A stretch of DNA of 64,000 bases from Kaistia adipata DSM 17808 (GCF_000423225.1 NZ_AUHO01000011.1:62001-126000); one strand, 5' to 3'; positions 31,401-42,330 are shown, numbered from the stretch's first letter. Numbers and translations are program-made. The notes: a model not told the origin generated them from the letters alone.

Positions 31401-32555
31401 TCAGCCGACCGCGTCGAGAACCGCCGCGATGACGCGCTCGACCTCTTCATCCGTCAGGTCCGGATGCATCGGCAGGCTGATCACCGTGTCGGCGAGCCGC
31501 TCCGAAACCGGCAGCGGCCGCTTCGGCGCCTCGGCGAAGGCCGGATGCTGGTGCAGCGCCACGCGATAGAAGAACGCATTGCCGATGCCGCGCGCGTCGA
31601 GCTCGGCCTTCAGGGCCTCGCGGTTCGGCAGCGTGATCGTGTAGATCGCGTTGGCGCTGAAATAGCCGGACGGCTGCTTCTGGATGCCGACCTTGCCGGC
31701 GAGCGCCGCGTCATAGCGCCGGGCGACCGCGTCGCGCTTCTCCAGCTCGTCCTCGAACACGGTCAGCTTGGAGAGCAGAACGGCGGCCTGGAGCGTGTCG
31801 AGACGGCCGGTGACGCCATTACGCACGGCGACGTCGCCCGTGCCCTGGCGGCCATGCGAGCGCAGCGTGCGCACGGCTTCGGCCAGTTCGTCGCTGTCGG
31901 TCAGGATCGCGCCGCCGTCGCCATAGCAGCCGAGCGGCTTAGTCGGATAAAAGCTGGTCGCCGAGATCGGCGCCATGCCGCCGACGCGGCTGTTGCCGGC
32001 GCGGCCGCCGAAGCTCTGCGCGGCGTCGGAGAACACCGTCATGTCGTGGCGCGCCGCGATCTTGCCGATCGCCTCGTAATCGGCCGGCAGGCCGTAGAGA
32101 TCGACGGGCATGACGACGCGCGGCTTCAGCTCGCCGGCGGCGATCACCTCGTCGATCGCGCGCTCGAGATCGGCCGGGTCCATGTTGCGCGTCTCGGGAT
32201 CGACATCGACGAAGATCGGCGTCGCGTTGATCGAGCAGACGGCGCCGGCCGTGGCGGCGAAGGTGAAGGCGGGGACGAACACCGCGTCGCCCGGCCCGAT
32301 GCCGAGCGCCATCAGGCCGATCATCAACGCGTCGCGGCCCGAGGAAACGGCGATCGCATGCGGCACGCCGGCGAAGGCGGCGAGCTTGCCCTCGAGTTCG
32401 GAGACCTCGGGGCCGAGGATGAACTGGCCGTGCACCAGCACCGCGTCCATGCGGGCGCGCACGTCGTCGTGGATCCGGCGCTGCTGGCGCTGCAGATCGA
32501 AGAAGCCGATGCGGTCGTTGGCGGCCACGACGGCCGGCTGCGGGTTGGACGCCAT
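31401..32555 (-). CDS. DegT/DnrJ/EryC1 family PLP aminotransferase (WbpE-like)
   Basis: Transfers an amino group from glutamate to a 3- or 4-keto nucleotide sugar. The 384-residue protein has the fold-type I motifs VSSGRDALMIGLMALGIGPGD (70-90), DVDPETRNMDP, SDAAQSFG (PLP-binding Asp) and SFYPTKPLG with the Schiff-base lysine near residue 195. Its start overlaps the stop codon of the Gfo/Idh/MocA gene by 1 nt, so the pair is coupled. Together they resemble WbpB-WbpE, which make 3-amino sugar units for surface polysaccharide. The acetyltransferase step gene is not adjacent. Confidence 0.88.
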   Translation of the reverse strand: MASNPQPAVVAANDRIGFFDLQRQQRRIHDDVRARMDAVLVHGQFILGPEVSELEGKLAAFAGVPHAIAVSSGRDALMIGLMALGIGPGDAVFVPAFTFAATAGAVCSINATPIFVDVDPETRNMDPADLERAIDEVIAAGELKPRVVMPVDLYGLPADYEAIGKIAARHDMTVFSDAAQSFGGRAGNSRVGGMAPISATSFYPTKPLGCYGDGGAILTDSDELAEAVRTLRSHGRQGTGDVAVRNGVTGRLDTLQAAVLLSKLTVFEDELEKRDAVARRYDAALAGKVGIQKQPSGYFSANAIYTITLPNREALKAELDARGIGNAFFYRVALHQHPAFAEAPKRPLPVSERLADTVISLPMHPDLTDEEVERVIAAVLDAVG

Positions 32556-33535
32556 CAGTGCGGTTCTCCAATGAGGACGGAGGAAGCTGGTCGCTTCGCC
32601 TGTCCGATACGCTGAATGATCATGTCGGCGACCAAGAGGGCATCGAGCCCTGCCCTGCCGTCGACGATGGGCCGGCGGGCGCCGGCGATGGAATCGAGGA
32701 ACGAGTCGATCTCGAGCGCGAGGTTGTCGCTCGGCGGCACGGCGATCTCATCCTGCGCCAGCACGGCGTGGCCGCGCGGGAAGGAACTGACCGTGCGGGC
32801 GGCTAGATCGGCGGCCCAGTAGCGATCCGGCTCGACCACCTTGATGGTGCGCTCGGACCGGTCGGCGACGCGGCTTGCATGCAGATGCGCCACGGTGCCA
32901 TTGCCGAAGCGCAGTTGCGCCTGCGCGAAATCATTGGTCGGCGCCAGGACGGGCGAGCCCATCGCCTCGACCGCGACGACCTCGGAGCGGACCAGCGCCA
33001 GCACCAGGTCGATGTCGTGGATCATCAGGTCGAGAACGACGTCGACGTCGATGGCCCGGCCCTTCCAGGGACCGATGCGGGTGCATTCGACCGTGAGCGG
33101 CGCCGTGACGCGCTCGCGCAGCGCGCCGAACACCGGCGAAAAGCGCTCGATATGGCCGATCTGCAGCACAACGCCCCGCTTCTCCGCCCGCGCGATCAGG
33201 TCGCGCGCCGAATCAGGCGTGTCGCAGATCGGTTTCTCGATCAGGACATGGATGCCGGCATCGATCATATCGGCGGCAACGGCGTGATGCAGCGAGGTCG
33301 GGACCGTGATCGACACGGCGTCGACCTTGCCGATCAGATCGCGGTGGTCGGCGAGCGGCGCTGCGTCATGCTGCGCGCCGACGGCCTCGGCGCGGGCCCG
33401 GTCGGCGTCCACGACGGCCACCAGTCTCGCCTTCGCGTTGGCGGCGTGCTGGCGCGCATGGAAGGAACCGAAATACCCGAGTCCGATGACACCGGTCCTG
33501 ATCTCGCTCGTGGTCAATCCTGTTTCTTTCCGCAT
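32555..33535 (-). CDS. Gfo/Idh/MocA-family sugar dehydrogenase (WbpB-like)
   Basis: An NAD-dependent oxidoreductase of 326 residues. The Rossmann motif GVIGLGYFGSFHARQ is at about residues 14-28; EKPICDTPD near residue 99 carries the EKP signature, and HIERFSPVF near 126 and DLMIHDIDLVL near 165 complete the family pattern. It probably oxidises C3 of a nucleotide sugar so that the coupled aminotransferase at 31401 can act. The likely start is ATG 33535; a TTG 7 codons later also has purines upstream. Nucleotide-sugar substrate is inferred from the pairing. Confidence 0.85.
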   Translation of the reverse strand: MRKETGLTTSEIRTGVIGLGYFGSFHARQHAANAKARLVAVVDADRARAEAVGAQHDAAPLADHRDLIGKVDAVSITVPTSLHHAVAADMIDAGIHVLIEKPICDTPDSARDLIARAEKRGVVLQIGHIERFSPVFGALRERVTAPLTVECTRIGPWKGRAIDVDVVLDLMIHDIDLVLALVRSEVVAVEAMGSPVLAPTNDFAQAQLRFGNGTVAHLHASRVADRSERTIKVVEPDRYWAADLAARTVSSFPRGHAVLAQDEIAVPPSDNLALEIDSFLDSIAGARRPIVDGRAGLDALLVADMIIQRIGQAKRPASSVLIGEPH

Positions 33536-33726
33536 TCCGCCATGGCCGCGAAGCAGCGCGCTTCGCTGGCATCGGTCTAACGATTTCTCGCTCAAAGTCG
33601 ATCAATCGCGGCGTGACCACGGTCACAATTTGTCCAATTGGGAAACATGGCGCGACACCGGCGGCCGCCCATATCAGATGTCCGTGCCCCCGCCTGCGGC
33701 AGTGCGTCGCGCCGCGGCGGCGCCCA

Positions 33727-35142
33727 TCAGGCAAACCCGAACCAGAGCGCCGCGAATCCGAGGAAGGAGAAGAATCCGACGACGTCGGTGATCGTGGTCA
33801 CGAAGGAACTCGAGGCGATGGCCGGATCGATCTTCAGGCGGTTGAGCGCGAGCGGGATCAGGATGCCGCCGAGCGCGGCCGCGACCAGGTTGATGATCAT
33901 CGCCGCGGCGATGACGAAGCCGAGATCGAGGATGCCGAAGCGGTAGACGGCCATGGTGCCGACGATCGCGGCGAACAGGAAGCCGTTGAACACGCCGACG
34001 GCGAGCTCGCGGCCGATGACGCGCAGCACGTTGTGCGGTCCGAGCTCGCGCATCGCGATGGCGCGCACGGCAACCGTCATGGTCTGCGTGCCGGCATTGC
34101 CGCCCTGGCTGGCGACGATCGGCATCAGGACGGCGAGCGCCACCATCTTCTGCAATTCGTCCTCGAACAGGCCGATGACGAAGGAGGCGAGCACGGCGGT
34201 GATCAGATTGATGAAGAGCCACGGGAATCGGCTCTTGGCGATCGACCAGACCTTGTCGGAGACCTCTTCGTCGCCGACGCCGCCGAGGCGCTTGATGTCC
34301 TCGTCCGCCTCTTCCTGAATGACGTCGACGATGTCGTCGATGGTGAGAAGGCCGACGAGGCGGTCGGATTCGTCGACGACGGCGGCCGAGATCAGGTTGT
34401 AGCGCTGGAACATCCGCGCCGCCCCTTCCTGGTCCTCCGTGGCGCGTACGAGATGGCGCGCCTCACTGACCAGGTCGGCGATCTTCACCGGGCGCTTGGT
34501 GCGCAGGAGCCGGTTCAGCGAGACCGTGCCGAGCAGGTGGTAGCCGGGATCGATGACGAAGACCTCGTGGAATTCCTCCGGCAGGTCCTGCGCCTCGCGC
34601 ATGTAGTCGATCGTCTGGCCGACCGTCCAGAACGGCGGCACGGCGATGAACTCGGTCTGCATGCGCCGGCCGGCGCTGTCTTCCGGATAGTCGAGCGCCC
34701 GCTTCAGCGCCAACCGCTCGACCGAGGGAATCTGGGCGAGAATCTCGTCCTGATCGGCCTTGTCGAGGTCTTCCAGAATGTAGACCGCGTCGTCCGAATC
34801 GAGTTCGCGCATGCCCTCGGCGACGGTCTCGGACGGCAGCTCCTCGAGAATCTCGACGCGGACGGCCTCGTCGAGCTCGGTCAGCGCGGTGAAGTCGAAG
34901 GCATCGCCGAGAAGCTGGATCAGCGCCGGGCGCTGGTCGGGATCGAGCGCCTCGAGGATAGCGCCGACATCGGACTCGTGCAGGTCCTGGGTGAGCGCCC
35001 GCGCCCGCTCGCCGTCGCCGGCTTCGATCGCCGCGCCAAGCGCGTCGAGGAATACCGACGAGACGTTGTCGTTCTCGTCGCGCAGCGGCGGAAGGTCGTT
35101 CGCCGGACGGTCGTCGCGTTCGATGGTCAGCTCGTCCGACAT
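33727..35142 (-). CDS. mgtE: Magnesium transporter MgtE
   Basis: Mg2+ channel/transporter of the inner membrane. The 471-residue protein has an N-terminal superhelical domain (about 40-150: LPSETVAEGMRELDSDDAVYILEDL), two CBS domains (about 155-290), a plug helix and five membrane helices (from about 310). The pore signature MPIVASQGGNAGTQTMTV is present near residue 345. Start ATG 35142 is preceded by GAGGGG. Upstream toward the tRNA gene, GTGGCGCGCCAC followed by a T-rich stretch on the minus strand lies at 35228-35239 and could be an attenuator-like hairpin. No Mg riboswitch was recognised. Confidence 0.93.
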   Translation of the reverse strand: MSDELTIERDDRPANDLPPLRDENDNVSSVFLDALGAAIEAGDGERARALTQDLHESDVGAILEALDPDQRPALIQLLGDAFDFTALTELDEAVRVEILEELPSETVAEGMRELDSDDAVYILEDLDKADQDEILAQIPSVERLALKRALDYPEDSAGRRMQTEFIAVPPFWTVGQTIDYMREAQDLPEEFHEVFVIDPGYHLLGTVSLNRLLRTKRPVKIADLVSEARHLVRATEDQEGAARMFQRYNLISAAVVDESDRLVGLLTIDDIVDVIQEEADEDIKRLGGVGDEEVSDKVWSIAKSRFPWLFINLITAVLASFVIGLFEDELQKMVALAVLMPIVASQGGNAGTQTMTVAVRAIAMRELGPHNVLRVIGRELAVGVFNGFLFAAIVGTMAVYRFGILDLGFVIAAAMIINLVAAALGGILIPLALNRLKIDPAIASSSFVTTITDVVGFFSFLGFAALWFGFA

Positions 35143-35276
35143 GGCCCCTCTAGAACGCGTGCCGAGATTTCAGGGGAGGATTCGCGCGAGCTTTAACGCC
35201 CAAGTTTGTTCGGGCAAAGGAAAAATAGTGGCGCGCCACGCATTCTCGACAGGCCCGCGCCAGCATGGCCCAGAAA

Positions 35277-35305
35277 CAAAAACAGCGGCCCGAGGGCCGC
35301 CGTTT
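35277..35305 (-). terminator. Rho-independent terminator downstream of tRNA-Leu
   Basis: GCGGCCC (35285-35291) and GGGCCGC (35294-35300) form the core of a stem extended by an AAC/GTT pairing on each side. On the minus strand the stem is followed by TGTTTTTG. It is about 30 nt beyond the 3' end of the tRNA. Confidence 0.8.
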
Positions 35306-35329
35306 TGCGAGGCTTTTTGCATTTGGGTT

Positions 35330-35414
35330 TGGTGCGGTCGAGAAGACTCGAACTTCCACGCCTTGCGGCACAGCGACCTCAACGCTGCGCGTCTACCAAT
35401 TCCGCCACGACCGC
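35330..35414 (-). tRNA. tRNA-Leu (anticodon GAG)
   Basis: An 85-nt class II tRNA with encoded CCA. The acceptor stem is GCGGTCG / CGACCGC with discriminator A. The anticodon arm is CAGCG-TTGAGGT-CGCTG, giving anticodon GAG (reads CUC and CUU). A long variable arm (GCCGCAAGGCG region) and the T-loop TTCGAGT confirm a leucine tRNA. It stands alone upstream of mgtE on the minus strand, divergent from lipB, with its own terminator. Confidence 0.95.
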
Positions 35415-35638
35415 GAAACCCAAGCCGGTGTGTTGCCCGGCGCGAGGTGGGATGTAGCAAATGCCCTCCGACGAAACAAGCGGCTTTGCGCATCCTTTGA
35501 ATTCATCCACAGGGGCGATTTTCGCATGGCCGGATCGCGGCAGGTGAAGATCTCGTCCCCTTGCGCTATGACCGGAGCAACCGACATGAGACTGAACACC
35601 ACGAATGGGCCGGAACCCCGCCGGCCGAAAGCGATGCC

Positions 35639-36349
35639 ATGACACTCCGCGATGACCTCGACGCCACCCTCCTCCCGAAGGCGGGCAGCCCGCCTGTCGA
35701 ATGGGTGATCGCGGAAGCGCCGGTCGCCTATCCCGACGCCGTCGCCGAAATGGAGGCGCGCGTCGCGGCCATCGCCGCCGGCACGGCCTCGGAGCGAATC
35801 TGGCTGGTCGAGCATCCGCCACTCTATACGGCCGGCACCAGCGCCCATGACGAGGACCTGATCGCCCCGGATCGCTTCCCGGTGTTCCAGACCGGCCGCG
35901 GCGGCCAGTACACCTATCACGGCCCCGGCCAGCGCGTGGCCTATGTCATGCTCGACCTGAACCGCCGGCGGCAGGACCTCCGGCTGTTCGTCGCCACGCT
36001 GGAACAATGGATCATCCGCACACTGGACGGCTTCAACGTGCGCGGCGAGCGCCGCGACGACCGCGTCGGCGTCTGGGTGCGCCGTCCCGACAAGGGCCCG
36101 CTCACGGAAGACAAGATCGCCGCGATCGGCATCCGCGTCCGGCGCTGGGTGACCTTCCACGGCATTTCGCTGAACGTCGAGCCGGCGCTCGACCACTTCG
36201 ACGGCATCGTGCCCTGCGGCGTGCACGGCCATGGCGTCACCAGCCTCGCCGACCTCGGCCGCATCGTCACCATGCCGGAAGTCGACGCCGTCATGCGCCG
36301 CGAGTTCGAAGCCCTGTTCGGCGCGACGGAGCGAGTGGACGGCGCCTGA
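35639..36349 (+). CDS. lipB: Octanoyltransferase LipB
   Basis: Transfers octanoate from acyl carrier protein to lipoyl domains, the first step of lipoate synthesis. The 236-residue protein has [14 protein letters not shown] (56-69), [17 protein letters not shown] (87-102), Lys159 in [14 protein letters not shown] and Cys193 in [13 protein letters not shown]. The Lys-Cys spacing of 34 matches the E. coli catalytic dyad (Lys135, Cys169). ATG 35639 is chosen; an in-frame start at 35561 adds 26 non-conserved residues. It converges with the acylphosphatase gene, with only 2 nt between. Confidence 0.94.
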   Translation: MTLRDDLDATLLPKAGSPPVEWVIAEAPVAYPDAVAEMEARVAAIAAGTASERIWLVEHPPLYTAGTSAHDEDLIAPDRFPVFQTGRGGQYTYHGPGQRVAYVMLDLNRRRQDLRLFVATLEQWIIRTLDGFNVRGERRDDRVGVWVRRPDKGPLTEDKIAAIGIRVRRWVTFHGISLNVEPALDHFDGIVPCGVHGHGVTSLADLGRIVTMPEVDAVMRREFEALFGATERVDGA

Positions 36350-36351
36350 CG

Positions 36352-36633
36352 TCAGACCGTCGGCAACACGCGGAAGGCCCCCTCTTCCGCCAGCTCGCGC
36401 TCCTCCGCATCGACGGCGCGGACCGCCGCGAGCGGCGGCCCTCCCGAGCAGGCGGCGACCATCGCGTCGACCGTCGCAGCCTGGCCGGAAAACACGGCCT
36501 CCACGCCGCCATCCCGCCGGTTCCGCACCCAGCCCGACAGCCCGCGCGCCACGGCCTCGTCGGCCGTCCATGCCCGGTAGCCGACGCCCTGGACGCGGCC
36601 GGAGATCATCACATGCACGGTGCGGACAGCCAT
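36352..36633 (-). CDS. Acylphosphatase
   Basis: A 93-residue enzyme that hydrolyses carboxyl-phosphate bonds, such as in acetyl phosphate or carbamoyl phosphate. The signature GRVQGVGYRAW near residue 12 carries the catalytic Arg, and GLSGWVRNRRDGGVEAVFSG near residue 31 carries the catalytic Asn. Length matches the family. It is 8 nt downstream of the HAD phosphatase gene on the same strand, so the two are probably one transcript. The commonly used symbol is acyP, but the physiological substrate is unknown. Confidence 0.9.
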   Translation of the reverse strand: MAVRTVHVMISGRVQGVGYRAWTADEAVARGLSGWVRNRRDGGVEAVFSGQAATVDAMVAACSGGPPLAAVRAVDAEERELAEEGAFRVLPTV

Positions 36634-36641
36634 GGCGAGCC

Positions 36642-37304
36642 TCAGCGCAAGAGCCCCAGCACGACGGAGGCGAGATCGGACACCTGCGGCACGATCACGT
36701 CGGGCGGGAATGTCTCGAACTCGTCGATCGTACCATAGCCCCAGCCGACCGCGGCGACCTTGATGCCGTTCGCGCGCGCGCCCTCGATGTCGTAGCGCCG
36801 ATCGCCGATCATGACGCAGGCGGCCGGATCGATCGCCTCCGTCGCCAGGACATGGCTGATCAGCTCGGCCTTTTCGCCCAGCCGGCCGTCTAGCTCGGCG
36901 CCATGCACCGTGTCGAAGAAGCGCGTTAGGTCGAAGTGATCGAGGATGCGCTCGCAGAAGACGCGCGGCTTCGAGCTTGCCAGATACATCCGGACACCGG
37001 CCGCCTGCAGCGTGGCGAGCGATTCGGGAATGCCGTCGAAGACGGTGTTCTCATAGAGCCCGACCGCGCCGAAACGCTCGCGATAGTGACCGAGCGCCTC
37101 TCTGGCCAACACCGCGTCGCCGCCCAGCATCGCCGCGAAGGTCCCCTCGAGCGGCGGCCCAATCGCGGCGCGCAATGCAGGCTCGTCGGCCGCCGGCCGG
37201 TCCAGCTTCTCCAGGGCATAGAGGATGGAGGCGCTGATTCCGGGATAGGGATCGGTGAGCGTGCCGTCGAGATCGACGAGCGCCGTCAGTCGGGATTCGG
37301 TCAT
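36642..37304 (-). CDS. HAD-family phosphatase (Gph/PhnX-like)
   Basis: A 220-residue HAD-IA hydrolase. Motif I is LVDLDGTLTDPYPGI with nucleophile Asp; motif II is LASSKP, motif III the Lys of GRLGEKAELI, and motif IV MIGDRRYDIEGARANG. The cap is the C1 helical type. Members of this branch act as phosphoglycolate or 5'-nucleotide phosphatases, and the substrate cannot be told here. Start ATG 37304; the 23-residue extension to 37373 is arginine-rich and improbable. It is the first gene of a likely two-gene unit with acylphosphatase. Confidence 0.82.
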   Translation of the reverse strand: MTESRLTALVDLDGTLTDPYPGISASILYALEKLDRPAADEPALRAAIGPPLEGTFAAMLGGDAVLAREALGHYRERFGAVGLYENTVFDGIPESLATLQAAGVRMYLASSKPRVFCERILDHFDLTRFFDTVHGAELDGRLGEKAELISHVLATEAIDPAACVMIGDRRYDIEGARANGIKVAAVGWGYGTIDEFETFPPDVIVPQVSDLASVVLGLLR

Positions 37305-37534
37305 GGGGCGTGCATTCCGTCCTGGCTTGAGATCGCTGCCGGACGGCTTGCGCGCTCGCGCCGCCCGCGTCAAGCGCGGCCCTTCATCAGAACGTCATGC
37401 CGATGCGCGACGAGGTGCGATGCGGCGCCACGCGAATCGCGCCGGACATGGTGGCGCGGATCACGGCGCGCCACGGATCAGGGAGCACCGAGCTTGCCGT
37501 CATCCGCAGCCCTCCCGAGCGCCCGGGCCTTCCG

Positions 37535-38677
37535 ATGAACCTTCTCGTCACGCTCGCCCTCGTCTTCTGCCTGGCCGCCGCGCTCGTCCACTTCGCCAGC
37601 ATCGCGCTCGTCACGTTCCGCGCCCGCCGCCTTCGTTCCGCCGAGGCCGCGCCGCATGGCCGGCCGCCGATCAGCATCCTCCGCCCCGTCCGCGGCCTCG
37701 AACACGCGATCGAGCGCACGCTCGGCTCCGGCTTCGCACTCGACTATCCCGACTATGAGATCGTCTTCTGCGTCGCGAGCGCTTCCGACCCCGTGGTGCC
37801 GCTGATCCGCCGGCTGATGGCGGTTCACCCGCATGTGCAGGCGCGCCTGCTGGTGGGCGACGAGCGCATCAGCATCAATCCGAAGCTCAACAACCTCGCC
37901 AAGGGCTGGGACGCCGCCGCGCATCGCTGGATCGTCATGGCCGACAGCAATGTGCTGATGCCAGCGGACTATCTCGATCGCATGCTGGAGCGCTGGGACG
38001 GCACGACCGGCCTCGTCTGCTCGCCGCCGCTCGGCAGCGAGCCGGACAATCTCGGGGCCGAGCTCGAATGCGCCTATCTGAACACCTACCAGGCGCGCTG
38101 GCAGTTGGCGGCCGATGCCGTCGGCCAGGGATTCGCGCAGGGCAAGTCCATGCTGTGGCGGCGGGAAAATCTCGATCGCCATGGCGGCATCGCGGCGCTG
38201 GCCGCCGATCCGGCCGAGGACGCCGCCGCCACCAAGGCGATCCGCGCCAACGGCCAGCGCGTCCGCCTCGTGAGGCAGCCCTTCGCGCAGCCGCTCGGCG
38301 CGCGCGAGATCGGCACGATCTGGCAGCGCCAGCTGCGCTGGGCGCGGCTCCGGCGCGTCACCTTCCCGGCCCTGTTCTGCCTGGAACTGGCGCTCGGCGG
38401 GCTGCTGCCGATCGGGCTGACGCTTTGGCTCGGCCTCGCGGGCGAACTGCCGCTCTGGATCGCGCCGGCGCTCGCCATCGCGTGGTATGGCGCCGAGGCG
38501 CTGATGGCGAGAAGCCTCGGCTGGCACTGTGGCCGTAGCTCGCCGTTCGCCTGGATCCTGCGCGACCTAACCATGCCGGCGCTCTGGATCGCGGCCGTCT
38601 GCGGCAGCGGCTTCGAATGGCGCGGCAACCAGATGAACGTCAAGACCGACAGCCTGCTCGCCGCCGAGGGCGACTGA
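37535..38677 (+). CDS. GT21-like glycosyltransferase (ceramide glucosyltransferase family)
   Basis: A 380-residue membrane glycosyltransferase. One N-terminal helix (2-24) and three to four C-terminal helices (about 280-350) surround a GT-A domain. Family motifs are visible: ISILRPVRGLEH (50-61), VMADSNVLMP (D-x-D-like, metal/nucleotide), and the Q-x-x-RW signature in WQRQLRWARL. The last is typical of GT21 and the related HpnI. Related alphaproteobacterial enzymes make glucosylceramide or other glycolipids. Whether the acceptor here is ceramide, diacylglycerol or a hopanoid is not known. Divergent from the HAD gene (230 nt). Confidence 0.78.
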   Translation: MNLLVTLALVFCLAAALVHFASIALVTFRARRLRSAEAAPHGRPPISILRPVRGLEHAIERTLGSGFALDYPDYEIVFCVASASDPVVPLIRRLMAVHPHVQARLLVGDERISINPKLNNLAKGWDAAAHRWIVMADSNVLMPADYLDRMLERWDGTTGLVCSPPLGSEPDNLGAELECAYLNTYQARWQLAADAVGQGFAQGKSMLWRRENLDRHGGIAALAADPAEDAAATKAIRANGQRVRLVRQPFAQPLGAREIGTIWQRQLRWARLRRVTFPALFCLELALGGLLPIGLTLWLGLAGELPLWIAPALAIAWYGAEALMARSLGWHCGRSSPFAWILRDLTMPALWIAAVCGSGFEWRGNQMNVKTDSLLAAEGD

Positions 38678-38731
38678 CGCCGCCACTCAAATCCGCGAGG
38701 ATTGGCTGCTCACGCCGTCTAGCCCTCTGCC

Positions 38732-38837
38732 GTCATCCCGGCGAAGGCCGGGATCCAGACACACCGGCCTTGGGCCGATGGGCTGGGCCTAGCTTTCCTG
38801 GCCGGTGTTCATGGGCCCCGGCCTCCGCCGGGGCGAC
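38732..38837. repeat. REPIN-like palindromic repeat, copy 3
   Basis: A 106-bp unit. The left arm starts GTCATCCCGGCGAAGGCC and ends ACACACCGGCC; the right arm is its inverted counterpart (GGCCGGTGTTCATGGG ... GGGGCGAC). The arms differ by ATCC versus GCCC changes, so they are two variants of one REP. It fills the space between the GT21-like gene and pccA. The same unit occurs in the opposite orientation at 56995. Confidence 0.72.
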
Positions 38838-38901
38838 GTGAGCCGCAGGAGCGACTCGCGCAGAGATATGGCCGCCCCCTGCTTGAGCTACGGACCAGCG
38901 C

Positions 38902-40917
<2,016 letters not shown>

Positions 40918-41041
40918 GGGTACTCCTCGCGACGGCAGACGGCCGATCCGGCCTGATGGTTTCTAGGCCTTCTGCCGGCGAGCGGCAATCGTGCTGGCGG
41001 CTCGGGAGCGCCACTGCGGCGAGCCGGCGGCCGACAATGCG

Positions 41042-41072
41042 TTGACAGGGCAGCGCGTTTGGGTGCTGTAAC
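41042..41072 (+). promoter_or_regulatory. Candidate promoter of the fol operon
   Basis: TTGACA (41042-41047) is a perfect sigma70 -35 hexamer. A -10 candidate TGTAAC (41067-41072) is 19 nt away, or GCTGTA with a 17-nt gap. It lies about 50-80 nt upstream of folP. The -35 is convincing; the -10 is ambiguous. Confidence 0.4.
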
Positions 41073-41122
41073 GGCGATGCGGCCCCCGCCGCGTGAATCG
41101 TCTACCAGCCAAGAGTTTCCCG

Positions 41123-41962
41123 ATGGCGCCTGCCGCCCCCATCGATATCGATCATCTCGACCGCCGCACGAGCGGTCGCAGCCTGATCATGGGCATCCTC
41201 AACGTGACGCCCGACAGCTTCTCCGATGGCGGCGACCATGCCGAGGGCGAGGCCGTCGTCGCGCACGCCGAGCGGCTCGTCGCCGAGGGCGCCGACATCA
41301 TCGACATCGGCGGTGAATCGACTCGCCCCGGCGCCGCCGAGGTGAATGCCGAGACGGAACTCGCCCGCGTCCTCCCGGCGATCCGCGCGGTCGCCGCCCG
41401 CACCAACGCGCCGATCTCGATCGACACCTACAAGGCCGCGGTCGCCGAGCAGGCGCTGACGGCTGGCGCGACGATCGTCAACGACGTCTGGGGCCTGCAG
41501 CGCGAGCCGGAGATCGCCCGCGTCGCCGGCGCGCATGGCGCCGCCGTCGTCATCAGCCACTGGGAGCGCGAGACCTATTCGCCGGCGACGATCCTCGACG
41601 CGATGCAGCGCTTCTTCGACCGCTCGATCGCGCTGGCGCGGGCCGCCGGCATTCCCGATCACCGCATCGTGCTCGACCCCGGCATCGGCTTCGGCAAGAA
41701 CATGACCGAGAACCTGCTGATCCTGGACCGGATCGACGAGATCGTCGCGCGCGGCTTCCCCGTCCTCCTCGGCGTATCGCGCAAGCGCTTCATCGGCGAG
41801 ATCACGGGCCGGGAGCCGAAGGACCGTCTCGCCGGCACCATCGCCACCAATGTCCTGGCCGCCGCCAAGGGCGTATCGGCCTTCCGCGTGCACGACGTCG
41901 CCGCCCATCGCGACGCCCTCGCCGTCACGGACGCCATCCTTTCGAGCCGCGAACACTCATGA
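41123..41962 (+). CDS. folP: Dihydropteroate synthase
   Basis: Condenses p-aminobenzoate with the pterin pyrophosphate; it is the sulfonamide target. The 279-residue TIM barrel has NVTPDSFSDGGDH (loop 1), DIGGESTRPGA (loop 2), SIDTYKAAVAEQAL, VNDVWGLQ, DPGIGFGKN and LLGVSRKRFIG with the substrate-binding Ser-Arg-Lys. These are complete. The likely start is ATG 41123, although the ribosome site is weak; a GTG at 41093 is an alternative. It starts the folP-folB-folK unit; folB begins inside its stop codon. Confidence 0.95.
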   Translation: MAPAAPIDIDHLDRRTSGRSLIMGILNVTPDSFSDGGDHAEGEAVVAHAERLVAEGADIIDIGGESTRPGAAEVNAETELARVLPAIRAVAARTNAPISIDTYKAAVAEQALTAGATIVNDVWGLQREPEIARVAGAHGAAVVISHWERETYSPATILDAMQRFFDRSIALARAAGIPDHRIVLDPGIGFGKNMTENLLILDRIDEIVARGFPVLLGVSRKRFIGEITGREPKDRLAGTIATNVLAAAKGVSAFRVHDVAAHRDALAVTDAILSSREHS

Positions 41963-42330
41963 CCGACCGCATCTTCATCAACGACCTGCGCTTCTACGGC
42001 TTTCACGGCGTCTTGCTGGAAGAGGCCGTGCTCGGCCAGCGCTTCCGCGTCGACATCGTCGCCGAACTCGACCTCTCCGCGGCCGGGCGCACCGACGATC
42101 TCACCAAGACGGTTCACTATGGCGAGATGGCGATGCTGATCGAGGAGATCGGCCGGATGCAGCGCTACAAGCTGATCGAGGCTCTGGCAGAAGCGATGGC
42201 CGATGCGATCTTCGACGCCTATCGGCGGGTCGATCGACTGACGGTCCGCATCACCAAGCCGGAAGCGCCTGTGCCGCTCACCACCGGCGTCATCGCCGTC
42301 GAGATCGAGCGGGAGCGCAAGCGTGACTGA
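41959..42330 (+). CDS. folB: Dihydroneopterin aldolase
   Basis: Converts dihydroneopterin to hydroxymethyl-dihydropterin in folate synthesis. The 123-residue protein has the T-fold with INDLRFYGFHGVLLEEAVLGQRF (catalytic Glu and the Tyr), DLTKTVHYGEM, and the C-terminal VRITKPEAPVPLTTGVIAVEI with the catalytic Lys. The start overlaps the folP stop (ATGA), and its own end overlaps folK by 8 nt. The gene order folP-folB-folK is a tight operon. Confidence 0.94.
   Translation: MTDRIFINDLRFYGFHGVLLEEAVLGQRFRVDIVAELDLSAAGRTDDLTKTVHYGEMAMLIEEIGRMQRYKLIEALAEAMADAIFDAYRRVDRLTVRITKPEAPVPLTTGVIAVEIERERKRD

Noticed and set aside
35228-35239. Possible Mg2+ riboswitch or attenuator before mgtE
   Set aside because: Only a 12-bp palindrome with a T-rich stretch is present; the conserved M-box blocks are not recognisable.
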